Shown: positions 21,314 to 33,387, counted from the first letter of the stretch. The stretch: 56,563 nucleotides of DNA from Paraburkholderia ginsengiterrae (GCF_001645125.1 NZ_LXKA01000336.1:1-56563), one strand, 5' to 3'. Numbers and translations: made by a program. The notes: generated from the sequence alone by a model not told the origin.

Positions 21314-22129
21314 TCAATAGGACGGCCGGTCCAGCTTGATTTCCTGCAGGATCGTCGTCGCGATCTCTTCGATCGACTTGTGCGTCGACGACAGCCACTT
21401 GATCCCTTCACGCCGCATCATCGCTTCCGCTTCGTTGATCTCGTAGCGGCAATTCTCCGGCGCGGCGTACTTGCTGCCGGGCCGGCGCTCATTGCGGATC
21501 TCCGAGAGCCGCTGCGGATCGATCGACAAACCGAACATCTTCTGCCGATGCGCCAATAGCGGGGTCGGCAATTTGCCTCGCTCGAAATCTTCCGGAATCA
21601 GTGGATAGTTGGCGGCCTTCACGCCGTACTGCATGGCCAGATACAGGCTCGTCGGCGTCTTGCCGCTGCGCGACACGCCCACCAGAATCACGTCGGCATC
21701 CGCAAGATTGCGGTTCGACTGGCCGTCGTCGTGGGCGAGCGAGAAATTGATCGCCTCGATCCGGTTCTTGTATTCCTCGGTGTCGGCGTTCTGGTGCCCG
21801 CGACCCATCGCGTGGGTCGATTTCAGCTCCAGTTCCTGTTCGAGCGGCTCGACGAAGGTCTGAAACATGTCCAGCACGAGCGCATTCGAGCCTTTGACGA
21901 TCTGATTCGACGCGCTGTCCACCAGCGTCGTGAACACGATCGCGCGGCGGCCGTCCTGCTCAACCGCTTCATTGATTTTTTCGAGCGTGGCGTAGGCTTT
22001 GTCCGTCGAGTCGACGAAGGGCACGCGAACCAGGCGGAATTTCTGGTCGAACTGGGAGAGGATCGAATGCGCGAAGGTTTCGGCAGTGATCCCGGTACCG
22101 TCGGAGACGATGAATACGGTGGGCGGCAT
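21314..22129 (-). CDS. ppsR: Phosphoenolpyruvate synthase regulatory protein (DUF299 kinase/pyrophosphorylase)
   Basis: Bifunctional regulator that inactivates PEP synthase by ADP-dependent phosphorylation of a Thr next to the catalytic His, and reactivates it by phosphate-dependent dephosphorylation. The start ATG 22129 ([18 protein letters not shown]) gives 271 residues. The P-loop [15 protein letters not shown] lies near residue 150. Its target gene ppsA is immediately divergent, which supports the assignment. Confidence 0.95.
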   Translation of the reverse strand: MPPTVFIVSDGTGITAETFAHSILSQFDQKFRLVRVPFVDSTDKAYATLEKINEAVEQDGRRAIVFTTLVDSASNQIVKGSNALVLDMFQTFVEPLEQELELKSTHAMGRGHQNADTEEYKNRIEAINFSLAHDDGQSNRNLADADVILVGVSRSGKTPTSLYLAMQYGVKAANYPLIPEDFERGKLPTPLLAHRQKMFGLSIDPQRLSEIRNERRPGSKYAAPENCRYEINEAEAMMRREGIKWLSSTHKSIEEIATTILQEIKLDRPSY

Positions 22130-22643
22130 CAATGGAGCTGGGGAACGTGAGCGGCAATAAGCGCTCGAATGAAACATCGCTGTGTCGACGCCGCTGCACG
22201 GTGGCTAACCGTAAGACTGCAGCAGCGTGCAACCAGCGCGCCGTGGGCAGCGCAATCGTGCCCGACTGGCGGCTAGGCCTCGCAAAAGCCCGCCGGCCGG
22301 TTCGGGGCGCGATTCGAGGCGCAATTCTCGTCCGACAGACACATTTCCAGAGTCGGCACGGTAGAATAGCGGCAACCTGTTGGATAAGCAATTGCAGGCG
22401 ATTGGCGTTTAAATCACCGCGAACGGTCGCTCAACGCCTCGCTTTCAGCCTGTAACTTGCGTTGAACGTGATGAATTGGCCGGCAAATTCGTCCATTCGC
22501 CTTCTTCGTCCCGCATCTGGCAATTTTTGCTGCGATTGCTTCTCCAACAGGTTGTGCAAGACGCGAGGTCACGCTTCCAATGGGCGTCTCGCGTCCGAGC
22601 CCACTTGCACAGCCGTGAATTTCTTTCACACTTAGGGGCTTGT
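22130..22643. other. Divergent ppsR-ppsA intergenic region
   Basis: A 514-bp gap that must carry both promoters. Short reading frames here lack coding character. AGGGG at 22634-22638 is the likely ppsA ribosome binding site. I see no confident -35/-10 pair and no palindromic operator. Confidence 0.5.
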
Positions 22644-25049
22644 ATGACTAACGCAGTTACCGTCGCAAAGGATAAGGCGTATGTAGTTCCGTTCGAGCAG
22701 TTGCGGATGACCGATGTGGAGATTGTCGGCGGCAAGAACGCGTCGCTTGGCGAGATGATCAGTCAGCTCGCCGAAGCCGGCGTGCGCGTGCCGACCGGTT
22801 TCGCCACGACGGCGCTGGCTTTCCGTGACTTCCTGCAGCACAACAATCTGACCGAACGCATCGCCAAACGTCTCGAAACGCTCGACGTCGACGACGTGAA
22901 GGCGCTCGCCGAAGCCGGCAAGGAAATCCGTCAATGGATCGTCGAGGCGCCGCTGCAGTCGCAACTCGAGGCTGACATTCGCGCGGGTTTCGAGACCCTG
23001 AAAAGCAGCTCGCCTGAAGAACTGTCGTTTGCCGTGCGCTCCTCGGCCACGGCGGAAGACTTGCCGGACGCGTCGTTCGCGGGCCAGCAGGAAAGCTACC
23101 TCAACGTGGTCGGCATCGACGACGTGCTCGATCGCATGAAGCACGTGTTCGCGTCGCTGTACAACGACCGCGCTATCTCCTATCGCGTCCACAAGGGCTT
23201 CACGCACGCTGAAGTCGCGTTGTCGGCCGGTGTGCAGCGCATGGTGCGCTCGGACGTCGGCGCGGCCGGCGTGATGTTCACGCTGGACACCGAGTCGGGC
23301 TTCAAGGACGCCGTGTTCATCACGTCGAGCTACGGCCTGGGCGAAACGGTCGTGCAGGGCGCCGTGAATCCGGACGAGTTCTACGTCTTCAAGACCACGC
23401 TCGCGCAAGGCAAGTACCCGATCATTCGCCGCTCGATCGGCTCGAAGCTGATCAAGATGGAATTCACCAAGGCGGGTGAGGAAGGCCGTGTGAAGACGGT
23501 CGACGTCGCGCACGAGCAGCGCAACCGCTTCTCGATCACGGACGAAGACGTGATCGAACTGGCCAAATACGCCGTCATTATCGAAAAGCACTACGAGCGT
23601 CCGATGGACATCGAGTGGGGCAAGGACGGCCGAGACGGCAAGATCTTCATTCTGCAGGCGCGTCCGGAAACGGTGAAGAGCCAGGCCACGGGCAAGGCCG
23701 AGCAGCGCTTCAAGCTGAAGGGCCAGTCGAACGTGATGGCTACCGGCCGTGCGATCGGTCAGAAGATCGGCGCGGGTCCGGTGCGCGTGATTCATGACCC
23801 TTCGGAAATGGACCGCGTGCAGCCCGGCGACGTGCTGGTCGCCGACATGACCGACCCGAACTGGGAGCCGGTCATGAAGCGTGCGTCGGCCATCGTCACG
23901 AATCGTGGCGGCCGTACCTGCCACGCGGCGATCATCGCGCGTGAGCTGGGCGTGCCCGCCGTGGTGGGCTGCGGCGACGCGACCGACGTGCTGAAGGAAG
24001 GCGCGCTCGTGACCGTGTCGTGTGCCGAAGGCGACGAAGGCAAGATTTACGACGGCCTGCTCGAAACCGAAGTCACCGAGGTGCAGCGCGGCGAACTGCC
24101 GCCGGTTCCGGTGAAGATCATGATGAACGTCGGCAACCCGCAACTGGCCTTCGACTTCTCGCAACTGCCGAACGCAGGCGTGGGTCTGGCGCGGCTGGAA
24201 TTCATCATCAACAACAACATCGGCGTTCACCCGAAGGCGATCCTCGAGTACCCGAACATCGACCAGGACCTGAAGAAGGCCGTGGAAAGCGTCGCTCGCG
24301 GTCACGCATCGCCGCGCGCGTTCTACGTCGACAAGCTGACCGAAGGTATCGCCACCATCGCCGCGGCGTTCTATCCGAAGCCCGTGATCGTGCGCATGTC
24401 CGACTTCAAGTCGAACGAGTACAAGAAGCTGATCGGTGGTTCGCGCTACGAGCCGGATGAAGAAAACCCGATGCTGGGTTTCCGTGGCGCCTCGCGCTAC
24501 ATCGCCGACGAGTTCGCGGAAGCGTTCCAGATGGAATGCGTCGCGCTGAAGAAGGTGCGTGAGGAAATGGGCCTCGACAACGTCGAGATCATGGTGCCGT
24601 TCGTGCGTACGCTGAAGCAGGCGGAGCGCGTGGTCGGACTGCTCGAGAAGTTCGGCCTGAAGCGTGGCGAAAAGGGTCTGCGCCTGATCATGATGTGCGA
24701 AGTGCCGTCGAACGCGATTCTGGCCGAGGAATTCCTGCAATTCTTCGACGGTTTCTCGATCGGCTCGAACGACCTGACCCAGCTCACGCTCGGCCTCGAC
24801 CGCGACTCCGGCATGGAACTGCTGGCGGTCGATTTCGACGAACGCGATCCGGCGGTCAAGTTCCTGCTCAAACGCGCGATTGAAACCTGCCTGCGTCTGG
24901 ACAAGTACGTCGGGATTTGCGGGCAGGGTCCGTCGGATCATCCGGACTTCGCTCAGTGGCTGACCGACGAAGGCATCAAGTCGATCTCGCTGAACCCGGA
25001 TTCGATCATCGATACGTGGCAGCAACTGGCGCAATCGTCGAAGAAGTAA
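22644..25049 (+). CDS. ppsA: Phosphoenolpyruvate synthase
   Basis: Converts pyruvate, ATP and water to PEP, AMP and phosphate for gluconeogenesis. The start ATG 22644 ([17 protein letters not shown]) gives 801 residues. The ATP-grasp domain is N-terminal ([34 protein letters not shown]). The phosphohistidine domain carries the catalytic His at residue 427 in [14 protein letters not shown], with the regulatory Thr just before it. The C-terminal TIM barrel ends with [16 protein letters not shown] and the catalytic Cys in [11 protein letters not shown]. Its activity should be controlled by the divergent ppsR product. Confidence 0.97.
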   Translation: MTNAVTVAKDKAYVVPFEQLRMTDVEIVGGKNASLGEMISQLAEAGVRVPTGFATTALAFRDFLQHNNLTERIAKRLETLDVDDVKALAEAGKEIRQWIVEAPLQSQLEADIRAGFETLKSSSPEELSFAVRSSATAEDLPDASFAGQQESYLNVVGIDDVLDRMKHVFASLYNDRAISYRVHKGFTHAEVALSAGVQRMVRSDVGAAGVMFTLDTESGFKDAVFITSSYGLGETVVQGAVNPDEFYVFKTTLAQGKYPIIRRSIGSKLIKMEFTKAGEEGRVKTVDVAHEQRNRFSITDEDVIELAKYAVIIEKHYERPMDIEWGKDGRDGKIFILQARPETVKSQATGKAEQRFKLKGQSNVMATGRAIGQKIGAGPVRVIHDPSEMDRVQPGDVLVADMTDPNWEPVMKRASAIVTNRGGRTCHAAIIARELGVPAVVGCGDATDVLKEGALVTVSCAEGDEGKIYDGLLETEVTEVQRGELPPVPVKIMMNVGNPQLAFDFSQLPNAGVGLARLEFIINNNIGVHPKAILEYPNIDQDLKKAVESVARGHASPRAFYVDKLTEGIATIAAAFYPKPVIVRMSDFKSNEYKKLIGGSRYEPDEENPMLGFRGASRYIADEFAEAFQMECVALKKVREEMGLDNVEIMVPFVRTLKQAERVVGLLEKFGLKRGEKGLRLIMMCEVPSNAILAEEFLQFFDGFSIGSNDLTQLTLGLDRDSGMELLAVDFDERDPAVKFLLKRAIETCLRLDKYVGICGQGPSDHPDFAQWLTDEGIKSISLNPDSIIDTWQQLAQSSKK

Positions 25050-25057
25050 TGCGACGG

Positions 25058-25082
25058 GCATGCCGCTTCCCAGGCGGCATGC
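25058..25082 (+). terminator. Hairpin just after ppsA
   Basis: Perfect 9-bp stem GCATGCCGC/GCGGCATGC around a 7-nt loop, 9 bp after the ppsA stop. It has no T-run and may act with the second hairpin at 25174. Confidence 0.45.
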
Positions 25083-25146
25083 ATCACGCGCGGTGCGGTA
25101 GGTCAAACGCACGTTAAATGCACGTCAAAGCGTGCTGTACCGCCCG

Positions 25147-25174
25147 TTGCAATGCCCCCGCTTCGTGCTATAAA
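25147..25174 (+). promoter_or_regulatory. Candidate promoter for nfeD-SPFH pair
   Basis: TTGCAA at 25147-25152 and TATAAA at 25169-25174 are 16 bp apart, about 40 bp ahead of the nfeD start. It overlaps the left arm of the following hairpin. Confidence 0.5.
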
Positions 25175-25200
25175 CACCTCGGTAGATCCGGGGTGTTTTG
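25174..25200 (+). terminator. Probable ppsA terminator ahead of nfeD
   Basis: Stem ACACCTCGG/CCGGGGTGT (one G-T pair) with a 5-nt loop, followed by TTTGCTTT. It ends about 7 bp before the nfeD Shine-Dalgarno sequence. Confidence 0.6.
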
Positions 25201-25216
25201 CTTTGTGGAGGTCGAC

Positions 25217-25648
25217 GTGGCGCCAGGTGGATTGTTCTGGTGGATCGGGGCGGGGGTGCTGATCGTGCTGGAGTTGATCAGCGGCAGTTTCTATTTGCTG
25301 ATGATCGCGTTTGGCTTTGTGGCGGCCGCGCTGGCGCACCTCGCGGGGGCCGCTGCCGACGTGCAGTTCGTTGTCGCCGCGGCGGTGGCGCTAGTGGCGG
25401 TTCTGCTGCTCAGGCGCTCGCGATTTGGCCGCCGGGTGCGCAAGGAGGCGTCGAGCAACCCGGACGTCAATCTCGACATCGGTCAGAAGGTGGCCGTCCC
25501 CGCATGGCGCGAGCGCCGGGCGCGAGCCGACTATCGCGGCGCCGCGTGGGACGTGGAGCTGGCGGCAGGCGAGCCGGAAGATGCGCGGATATACGAAATC
25601 ACGGAGTTGCGCGGCAGTTGCCTCGTTGTGGTGGCGGCGCGCCAATAA
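25217..25648 (+). CDS. NfeD-like membrane protein
   Basis: Short NfeD-family protein of the kind encoded next to SPFH/stomatin genes. The preferred start is GTG 25217 (MAPGGLFWWIGAGV), with GGAGG 5 nt upstream, giving 143 residues; the longer frame begins upstream of the terminator and is unlikely. Two hydrophobic stretches (residues about 5-30 and 40-65) precede a basic linker. A C-terminal OB-like beta domain of about 75 residues follows. Family members are thought to partner the SPFH protein encoded 72 bp downstream; the exact role is unknown. Confidence 0.85.
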   Translation: MAPGGLFWWIGAGVLIVLELISGSFYLLMIAFGFVAAALAHLAGAAADVQFVVAAAVALVAVLLLRRSRFGRRVRKEASSNPDVNLDIGQKVAVPAWRERRARADYRGAAWDVELAAGEPEDARIYEITELRGSCLVVVAARQ

Positions 25649-25720
25649 AAGACCTGGGCGATCCCGCACCGGGTGCCCGGGCACTGCATAGAACTATTCA
25701 AACAAGGACCGGAGGGCAGT

Positions 25721-26653
25721 ATGGATTCGACCATCGTCGGGGCGGTGTTTCTGCTTATCGTGATCGTGCTGGCCGCGCAGACCATCAAGATCGTGCCGCA
25801 GCAACATGCGTGGGTGCTGGAGCGGCTCGGCCGTTATCACCGCACGCTCACACCAGGTTTGAGCTTCGCGTTTCCGTTCGTCGACCGGATCGCCTACAAG
25901 CATATCCTCAAGGAAATTCCGCTCGAAGTGCCGAGCCAGGTGTGTATTACGCGCGACAACACGCAGTTGCAGGTGGACGGCGTGCTGTACTTTCAGGTCA
26001 CCGATCCCATGAAGGCCTCGTATGGGTCGAGCAATTTCGTGTTCGCGATTACGCAGTTGTCGCAGACCACGCTGCGCTCGGTGATCGGCAAGCTGGAGCT
26101 CGACAAGACCTTCGAGGAGCGCGATTTCATCAATCACAGCATCGTCTCGTCGCTCGACGAAGCAGCATCGAACTGGGGTGTGAAGGTTCTGCGCTACGAG
26201 ATCAAGGATCTGACGCCGCCCAAGGAAATTCTGCACGCCATGCAGGCGCAGATCACCGCCGAACGGGAGAAGCGCGCGCTGATCGCGGCATCGGAAGGAC
26301 GCAAGCAGGAGCAGATCAATATCGCGTCCGGTGGCCGTGAGGCGGCGATCCAGAAGTCTGAAGGCGAGCGGCAGGCGGCTATCAACCAGGCGCAGGGTCA
26401 GGCGGCGGCGATTCTTGCCGTGGCCGAAGCCAACTCGCAGGCGATTCAGAAGATCGCCGCCGCGATTCAGTCGAACGGCGGGATGGAAGCGGTGAATCTC
26501 AAGGTGGCCGAACAATATGTGAACGCATTCGGCAATCTGGCGAAGCAGGGCACGACGCTGATCGTGCCGGGCAACCTGGCGGATATGAGTTCGATGATCG
26601 CTTCGGCGCTGACCATTGTGAACAAAGGGAAGGGCACAGCCGAGGCGCGGTAA
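25721..26653 (+). CDS. SPFH/Band 7 (stomatin-like, QmcA-type) membrane protein
   Basis: Membrane-anchored scaffold protein of the prohibitin/stomatin superfamily, linked to membrane microdomains and quality control. The start is ATG 25721 (MDSTIVGAVFLLIVIVLAA) with GGAGGGCAG upstream, giving 310 residues. One N-terminal membrane helix is followed by the band 7 domain (VPQQHAWVLERLGRYHRTLTPG onward) and a long Ala/Glu/Gln-rich coiled coil (residues about 180-265). It pairs with nfeD upstream. Confidence 0.93.
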   Translation: MDSTIVGAVFLLIVIVLAAQTIKIVPQQHAWVLERLGRYHRTLTPGLSFAFPFVDRIAYKHILKEIPLEVPSQVCITRDNTQLQVDGVLYFQVTDPMKASYGSSNFVFAITQLSQTTLRSVIGKLELDKTFEERDFINHSIVSSLDEAASNWGVKVLRYEIKDLTPPKEILHAMQAQITAEREKRALIAASEGRKQEQINIASGGREAAIQKSEGERQAAINQAQGQAAAILAVAEANSQAIQKIAAAIQSNGGMEAVNLKVAEQYVNAFGNLAKQGTTLIVPGNLADMSSMIASALTIVNKGKGTAEAR

Positions 26654-26676
26654 GCGCGTTTCGCCTGCTGAAAACG

Positions 26677-26710
26677 AAATGGCCCGCGGACTTTGCGGGC
26701 CATTTTTTTT
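26677..26710 (+). terminator. Rho-independent terminator after the SPFH gene
   Basis: AAATGGCCCGC/GCGGGCCATTT stem with a 7-nt loop running into eight T. Strong, and usable in both directions, between the SPFH gene and smpB, which converge. Confidence 0.93.
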
Positions 26711-26812
26711 GCGGGGTGGCGGGTCGGTTGGCAGTGGGTTGTGACGCGCTGGCGCAGCGCAAGGCGCGTCATAACCGCGCGGCGCCCGGCGTGGATCAGT
26801 TCAGGACGCCGC

Positions 26813-27259
26813 TCAGCCCGGCGAACGCATCAGGCGCGCTTTCTCGCGTTCCCAATCGCGCTTCTTCTCGCTCTCGCGTTTGTCGTGCTGCTTCTTGCCC
26901 TTGGCGAGGCCGATCTCGCATTTAACGCGACCGCCCTTGTAGTGGAAGTTCAGCGGCACGAGCGTATAGCCGCGCTGCTCGACCTTGCCGATCAGCTTGC
27001 TGATCTGCTCTGCGTGCAGAAGCAGCTTGCGCGTGCGCACCGGGTCGGGATTGATATGGGTCGAGGCCTCGGGCAACGGGCTGATGTGCGTGCCGATCAG
27101 GAACAGTTCGTTGTTTTTGATCACAACGTAGCCTTCCTTGATCTGGCCGCGCCCGGCGCGCAGCGCCTTGACCTCCCATCCTTCGAGCACGAGCCCTGCT
27201 TCATAGCGTTCTTCGACCGAGTAGTCGTAGAAGGCTTTTCTGTTGTCGATAATGCTCAT
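26813..27259 (-). CDS. smpB: SsrA-binding protein SmpB
   Basis: Binds tmRNA and guides it into stalled ribosomes for trans-translation. It has 148 residues. The OB-fold core is typical ([20 protein letters not shown], then LIGTHISP). The basic C-terminal tail that enters the mRNA channel is present ([20 protein letters not shown]). It diverges from ratA, an arrangement shared with E. coli and many proteobacteria. Confidence 0.97.
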   Translation of the reverse strand: MSIIDNRKAFYDYSVEERYEAGLVLEGWEVKALRAGRGQIKEGYVVIKNNELFLIGTHISPLPEASTHINPDPVRTRKLLLHAEQISKLIGKVEQRGYTLVPLNFHYKGGRVKCEIGLAKGKKQHDKRESEKKRDWEREKARLMRSPG

Positions 27260-27282
27260 GAATGGAAAGTGCCCAACTCGTT

Positions 27283-27298
27283 TAAAATCACGATTTTA
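27283..27298. promoter_or_regulatory. Palindromic overlapping -10 elements between smpB and ratA
   Basis: TAAAATC-AC-GATTTTA is a perfect 16-bp inverted repeat in the 100-bp gap between the divergent genes. Each half reads TAAAAT toward its own gene, so the two promoters may share this site. No strong -35 is visible on either side, so this is tentative. Confidence 0.4.
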
Positions 27299-27359
27299 GC
27301 AAAGCGGGGCAAGGAAAGCCCGCCGCGCTCGTCCACCCTTGCCGCGCGCTGTTCAATTT

Positions 27360-27797
27360 ATGGCAGATGTCCAGAAAACCGTGTTGATCCGTCATTCGGC
27401 GGAACAGATGTTCGACCTCGTCACCGACGTCGCCGATTACCCCAACTTCCTGCCCTGGTGCGGCGGCGTCGAAATCCGCAGCCGGGACGAGACTAGCATG
27501 GAAGCCAAGATCGATATCAACTTCAAGGGCATCAAGCAGCACTTTGCCACGCATAACAGCATGGAGCGGCCCACGCGCATCGATATGGAGTTCGCGGACG
27601 GCCCGTTTCGCAAGTTCACCGGGTTCTGGCGCTTCACGCCGCTGCGCGCGGACGCCTGCAAGATCGAATTCGCGCTGCACTACGAATTCACCAACATCAT
27701 TCTCGAGAAGATCATTGGGCCGGTGTTCAGCCACATCGCCAATACCTTCGTCGAATCGTTCGTGAAGCGCGCCGATGCGCGCTACGGCAAGGCATGA
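27360..27797 (+). CDS. ratA: RatA/Coq10-family START-domain protein
   Basis: Member of the polyketide cyclase/START family. E. coli RatA blocks 70S assembly as a proposed toxin, whereas the eukaryotic relative Coq10 binds ubiquinone, so the physiological role is disputed. The start ATG 27360 ([19 protein letters not shown]) gives 145 residues. Family landmarks are [14 protein letters not shown] and [12 protein letters not shown]. It overlaps the next gene by 4 bp (ATGA) and diverges from smpB. Confidence 0.92.
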   Translation: MADVQKTVLIRHSAEQMFDLVTDVADYPNFLPWCGGVEIRSRDETSMEAKIDINFKGIKQHFATHNSMERPTRIDMEFADGPFRKFTGFWRFTPLRADACKIEFALHYEFTNIILEKIIGPVFSHIANTFVESFVKRADARYGKA

Positions 27798-28126
27798 GCG
27801 CGCGCCTGTCGATTGAAGTCTGCTACGCCTCGGCCAAAGAGCAGACCGTGATTGCCGTGGAAATGCCTGAAGGCGCCACGCTGCAGCAGGCGCTCGAGGC
27901 GAGCGGCATCCTGCGGCGTTATCCGCAGATCGATCTGGGTACGCAGAGGGTGGGGGTGTACGGCAAGCTCAAACCGCTCGACACCGTGCTGGCCGACCAC
28001 GACCGTGTGGAGATTTACCGGCCGCTGCTGGTCGACCCGAAGGTCTCGCGGCAGCGCCGCGTCGAGAAGACCCGCAAGGCGGGCTCGATCGAAGGGCGCC
28101 GCTGGCTGAACAAGGATTCGCGGTAA
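27794..28126 (+). CDS. rnfH: RnfH-family ubiquitin-fold protein (RatB)
   Basis: Small beta-grasp protein of the RnfH/RatB family, found directly after ratA in many proteobacteria; function unresolved. It has 110 residues. Recognisable segments are [21 protein letters not shown] at the start and [20 protein letters not shown] with [11 protein letters not shown] near the end. The basic tail ([19 protein letters not shown]) is usual. Confidence 0.9.
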   Translation: MSARLSIEVCYASAKEQTVIAVEMPEGATLQQALEASGILRRYPQIDLGTQRVGVYGKLKPLDTVLADHDRVEIYRPLLVDPKVSRQRRVEKTRKAGSIEGRRWLNKDSR

Positions 28127-28144
28127 GCGCGGTTCCTTGAAAGG

Positions 28145-28163
28145 GGGCTGCTGAGCGCAGCCC
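28145..28163. terminator. Hairpin between convergent rnfH and EamA genes
   Basis: GGGCTGC/GCAGCCC with a 5-nt loop, between the two stop codons. No clear T-run on either strand, so a weak candidate. Confidence 0.4.
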
Positions 28164-28170
28164 GTCGGCT

Positions 28171-29148
28171 TCAATGCGCCGAAACAGGCGTCTTTTCCTT
28201 GATCGCGGCGCCGCCTGACGAATCGTCGTCCGCATGCTGGCGCACCGACCAGCACACACCCGCCACCAGCAGCAGAATGGCCGCCAGTTCCAGCGGGCGG
28301 GGCAGGCGCTGGTCGTAGATGAACGCGTAGAGCAGCGCGAAAAGAGTTTCGAACACGATCATCTGACCGGAGAGCGTCAGCGGCAGCCGCTTCGAAGCAG
28401 CGTTCCACAGCCCGTTGCCGAGCCACGATGCGCCGATCGCGAGCACCAGATTGAGCATCCAGAAGGTGTGCCAGCGCCCGTCCGCCAGCTCGCCTTGCGG
28501 ACCGCCCGGCGGCAGCGCGGCGATCACGAGCCACATGGCCGCGCCGAGCGCGCCCGTCACCACGCCCCACAGCACCGACCATTCGTTGCCGCTGAAATGC
28601 GTCTGCCGCTGCAGGTAACGGGTGTTTTCGACCGCGAACCACGTCCAGCATGCGAGCGCGCCGACTGCGCAGGCAAGACCGATCAGCTTGGTGGCGATGC
28701 TGACCGGCGTGCTGCCGGCCGCCGTAAACACGTCGATATTGATGCAGGCGATGCCCGCCATCACCGTCGCCAGCGGCCACGCGAGTCGGGCGAGCGGCAC
28801 CGCGCCGTGATCGCGCCGGCCCATCAGCGTCACGGTGACGGGCAGCACGCCGACGATCAGCGATGCCGGCGCGATGCCGATCAGATGGACGGCCGCCGTC
28901 AGCAGAAGGTAGTAGAGGAGGTTGCCGGCCAGCGCCAGCTTCACGAGAGCGGCCAGATCCTCGCGGCTCAGGCGTTTTGCGAGCGAGCGCGCCGTCGGCA
29001 GCGCCGCGGCAAGCGAGACGATGCCGTACATCGTATAGCGGCCGGCGCTCAGGAGCAGCGGCGAAAAGTCCGGCAGCACCCGCGGCACCAGAAAAACCAT
29101 GCCCCACAGGGCCCCGGCCATTACTCCATATGCCACACCGCGCTGCAT
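28171..29148 (-). CDS. EamA/DMT-family transporter
   Basis: Drug/metabolite transporter superfamily protein, probably an inner membrane metabolite exporter; the substrate cannot be predicted. The start ATG 29148 ([17 protein letters not shown]), with AGGGG upstream, gives 325 residues. There are about ten membrane helices in two repeated EamA halves, the first opening [16 protein letters not shown]. The C-terminal tail is short and polar. It lies between rnfH and guaB and is transcribed away from guaB. Confidence 0.88.
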   Translation of the reverse strand: MQRGVAYGVMAGALWGMVFLVPRVLPDFSPLLLSAGRYTMYGIVSLAAALPTARSLAKRLSREDLAALVKLALAGNLLYYLLLTAAVHLIGIAPASLIVGVLPVTVTLMGRRDHGAVPLARLAWPLATVMAGIACINIDVFTAAGSTPVSIATKLIGLACAVGALACWTWFAVENTRYLQRQTHFSGNEWSVLWGVVTGALGAAMWLVIAALPPGGPQGELADGRWHTFWMLNLVLAIGASWLGNGLWNAASKRLPLTLSGQMIVFETLFALLYAFIYDQRLPRPLELAAILLLVAGVCWSVRQHADDDSSGGAAIKEKTPVSAH

Positions 29149-29374
29149 CGACTGCCCCTGCAAGAAAACTGGAATGGTCGGGAGAATAGCGGCTCGGCCG
29201 GCTGGCTGTCTTGTTCGATTCTGCATTTTGGCGCGGCACCTGCCGGCGGAGCCCGTCCGTGCCCGAACGCGCAAACGAAACCCGATCGAACCCGAGGCGA
29301 ACAGCCAAGCGAAATCCAGGGGCCGGATGACGCGAAAAAAACCGCCCGAAAATCGCTAAGCTGCTGTTCGTGCA

Positions 29375-30890
<1,516 letters not shown>

Positions 30891-30896
30891 TCGCCA

Positions 30897-31595
30897 ATGA
30901 AGCCATTGCTGCGCGCTGTACTGATCCTCGATGCCTTGCTGCTGCTTGCGTTCGGCCTGCTGTTTCTGCTGACGCCCTGGACTTCGTTGTACAACGCGCT
31001 GCTGCTGGTGCAAACCCAGCCGGCTCTGGCCGGCCAGGGGTTTGGCGTGGCTTTGATCGGGCTCGCGTGGCTGGCCATGCACGCGTCGATCGACGGGGCA
31101 CTCACCTCCACGGTCGCCAAGGTCGTCGGTCACGTGAACTGGCTGACCGGTGTGCTGATGCTGGTCTGGCTGGTTGGTCTGCATACGCCGGCGCTCACCG
31201 GCTTCGGCCAGATCGCTGGAGTGCTGACCGGGGTGGTGTTGCTGGTGGTTGGCCTTGGCGGCGTGCGTTTGTCCGGTGCGGTAAGGCGGCGTGAAAAGGC
31301 GAAGCTGGCCGAGACCGCCGCGGCGGAACGTGCCGAAAAGCAGGCTGCCAAAGACGCCGCGAAAAACGCCGCCAACCGGCGCGAGCCGGTCCGTGTGACA
31401 GCCGAGTCAGTTGACTACCGCACGCAGCCTCTCGTCGAACCCGTTATGCCGGACTCGCGGCCTGTCAGCGCTGCGACTCCCGGTTCGACGGCACCGCTGC
31501 GTTCGGTAGGCGACGAAGCCGCGGTCGCGCGTGAGAGCACCAGCAGCGCTACCAGCGAAGCAGCCGGCGCGCCCCGGCCGCCGCTTCATGGCTGA
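30897..31595 (+). CDS. Small membrane protein of unknown function between guaB and guaA
   Basis: Starts 7 bp after the guaB stop and has 232 residues. Four hydrophobic segments fill residues 1-125: LLLLAFGLLFLL, then GFGVALIGLAWL, a third around LTGVLMLVWLVGL, and VVLLVVGLGGV. A charged Ala/Lys/Glu segment (about 130-160, likely helical) and a disordered Pro/Ser/Thr/Ala-rich tail follow. I do not recognise the family with confidence. The position inside the guaB-guaA unit suggests co-transcription rather than a purine role. Confidence 0.75.
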   Translation: MKPLLRAVLILDALLLLAFGLLFLLTPWTSLYNALLLVQTQPALAGQGFGVALIGLAWLAMHASIDGALTSTVAKVVGHVNWLTGVLMLVWLVGLHTPALTGFGQIAGVLTGVVLLVVGLGGVRLSGAVRRREKAKLAETAAAERAEKQAAKDAAKNAANRREPVRVTAESVDYRTQPLVEPVMPDSRPVSAATPGSTAPLRSVGDEAAVARESTSSATSEAAGAPRPPLHG

Positions 31596-31796
31596 GGCGC
31601 TGCGCGCCGCGCCGTCCGCAGAGACTACCGGATTTCGCTCGCGCGCCGCAGGCAGGTGGCTGCCGCGCCAGATGCGCCAGCACGCTTCATCGTTGCATTT
31701 GCTGCTCGATCGTCCCCACCTGGACCGCTTTGAATTCAACGCCGCGCCCCGTGCGCGGCATTCCGTATCCGTTCACTTTTGACTCCGTCCGCTGCC

Positions 31797-33380
31797 ATGC
31801 ACGACAAGATCCTGATCCTCGACTTCGGTTCGCAAGTCACCCAACTGATTGCACGTCGCGTTCGCGAGGCGCACGTGCTGTCGGAAATCCATCCGCACGA
31901 CGTTAGCGACGAGTTCATCCGCGAATTCAAGCCGAAGGGCATCATCCTGTCCGGCGGCCCGAGCTCCGTCACCGAAAGCGACACGCCGCGCGCGCCGCAA
32001 GCGGTGTTCGAAGCCGGCGTGCCCGTGCTGGGCATTTGCTACGGCATGCAGACGATGGCCGAACAACTCGGCGGCAAGGTCGACAATGGCCACCTGCGCG
32101 AATTCGGCTACGCGGAAGTGCGCGCGCGCAACCATACGAGCTTCCTTGACGGCATCCAGGACTTCGCGACGCCGGAAGGTCACGGCATGCTGAAGGTGTG
32201 GATGAGCCACGGCGACAAGGTGCTGGAAATGCCGTCGGGCTTCCAGCTGATGGCCTCGACCGAATCGTGCCCGATCGCCGCGATGGCCGATGAGACGCGC
32301 CACTATTACGGCGTGCAATGGCATCCGGAAGTCACCCACACGGTCCAGGGCCGCGCGATGCTCGAACGCTTCGTGCTGAAGATTTGCGGCGCGAAGCCGG
32401 ACTGGGAAATGGGCAACTACATCGACGAGGCCGTCGAGAACATCCGCAAGCAGGTCGGCAACGAACAGGTGATTCTCGGTCTGTCGGGCGGCGTGGATTC
32501 GTCGGTGGCGGCGGCGCTGCTGCATCGTGCGATCGGCGATCAGCTGACCTGCGTGTTCGTCGATCACGGTCTGCTGCGCCTGAACGAAGCCGAGCAGGTG
32601 ATGGCGATGTTCGCCGACAATCTCGGCGTGAAGGTGATCCACGTCGACGCGAGCGAGGCATTCATGTCCAAGCTCAAGGGCGTGACGGATCCGGAGGCCA
32701 AGCGCAAGATCATCGGCGCGGAGTTCGTCGAGGTGTTCCAGACCGAAGCGGGCAAACTGACGGACGCGAAGTGGCTCGCGCAGGGCACGATCTATCCTGA
32801 CGTGATCGAATCGGCAGGCAAGGGCAAGAAGGCCGCGCATACGATCAAGAGCCACCACAACGTCGGCGGTTTGCCGGAAACGCTGAACCTGAAGCTGCTT
32901 GAGCCGCTGCGCGAACTGTTCAAGGACGAAGTGCGTGAGTTGGGCGTGAAGCTGGGCCTGCCGCCGTCGATGGTGTATCGCCACCCGTTCCCGGGCCCGG
33001 GCCTGGGCGTGCGGATTCTCGGCGAAGTGAAGCGCGATTTCGCGGACCTGCTGCGCCGCGCGGACGCGATTTTCATCGAGACGCTGCGCACCTTCGTCGA
33101 CAAGGAAACCGGCAAGTCCTGGTACGACCTGACGAGCCAGGCGTTCGCGGTGTTCCTGCCGGTGAAGAGCGTCGGCGTGATGGGCGACGGGCGGACCTAT
33201 GAGTACGTTGTCGCGCTGCGCGCCGTGCAGACGCTGGACTTCATGACCGCGCACTGGGCCCATTTGCCGCATGAGCTGCTGGGCCATGTGTCGAACCGGA
33301 TCATCAATGAAGTGCGGGGGATTAACCGGGTGGTGTATGACATCTCGGGGAAGCCGCCGGCGACGATTGAGTGGGAGTGA
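31797..33380 (+). CDS. guaA: GMP synthase (glutamine-hydrolysing)
   Basis: Aminates XMP to GMP with glutamine and ATP. The start ATG 31797 ([17 protein letters not shown]) gives 527 residues; a TTG 18 bp upstream in frame is less likely. The class I amidotransferase triad is visible: Cys81 in GICYGMQ and His/Glu in [11 protein letters not shown]. The ATP pyrophosphatase P-loop is [13 protein letters not shown], and the C-terminal dimerisation domain ends [17 protein letters not shown]. It ends at a strong terminator that closes the conserved core region. Confidence 0.98.
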   Translation: MHDKILILDFGSQVTQLIARRVREAHVLSEIHPHDVSDEFIREFKPKGIILSGGPSSVTESDTPRAPQAVFEAGVPVLGICYGMQTMAEQLGGKVDNGHLREFGYAEVRARNHTSFLDGIQDFATPEGHGMLKVWMSHGDKVLEMPSGFQLMASTESCPIAAMADETRHYYGVQWHPEVTHTVQGRAMLERFVLKICGAKPDWEMGNYIDEAVENIRKQVGNEQVILGLSGGVDSSVAAALLHRAIGDQLTCVFVDHGLLRLNEAEQVMAMFADNLGVKVIHVDASEAFMSKLKGVTDPEAKRKIIGAEFVEVFQTEAGKLTDAKWLAQGTIYPDVIESAGKGKKAAHTIKSHHNVGGLPETLNLKLLEPLRELFKDEVRELGVKLGLPPSMVYRHPFPGPGLGVRILGEVKRDFADLLRRADAIFIETLRTFVDKETGKSWYDLTSQAFAVFLPVKSVGVMGDGRTYEYVVALRAVQTLDFMTAHWAHLPHELLGHVSNRIINEVRGINRVVYDISGKPPATIEWE

Positions 33381-33387
33381 TTGGACG

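Noticed and set aside
22632-25112. An 826-codon leftward frame antisense to ppsA
   Set aside because: Complete overlap with an intact PEP synthase; the translation has the His/Arg/Gln-rich look of an antisense frame.
31531-31782. Rightward 83-codon frame in the gap before guaA
   Set aside because: It overlaps the end of the membrane protein gene and its sequence is basic and low complexity, without a Shine-Dalgarno sequence. Treated as untranslated.
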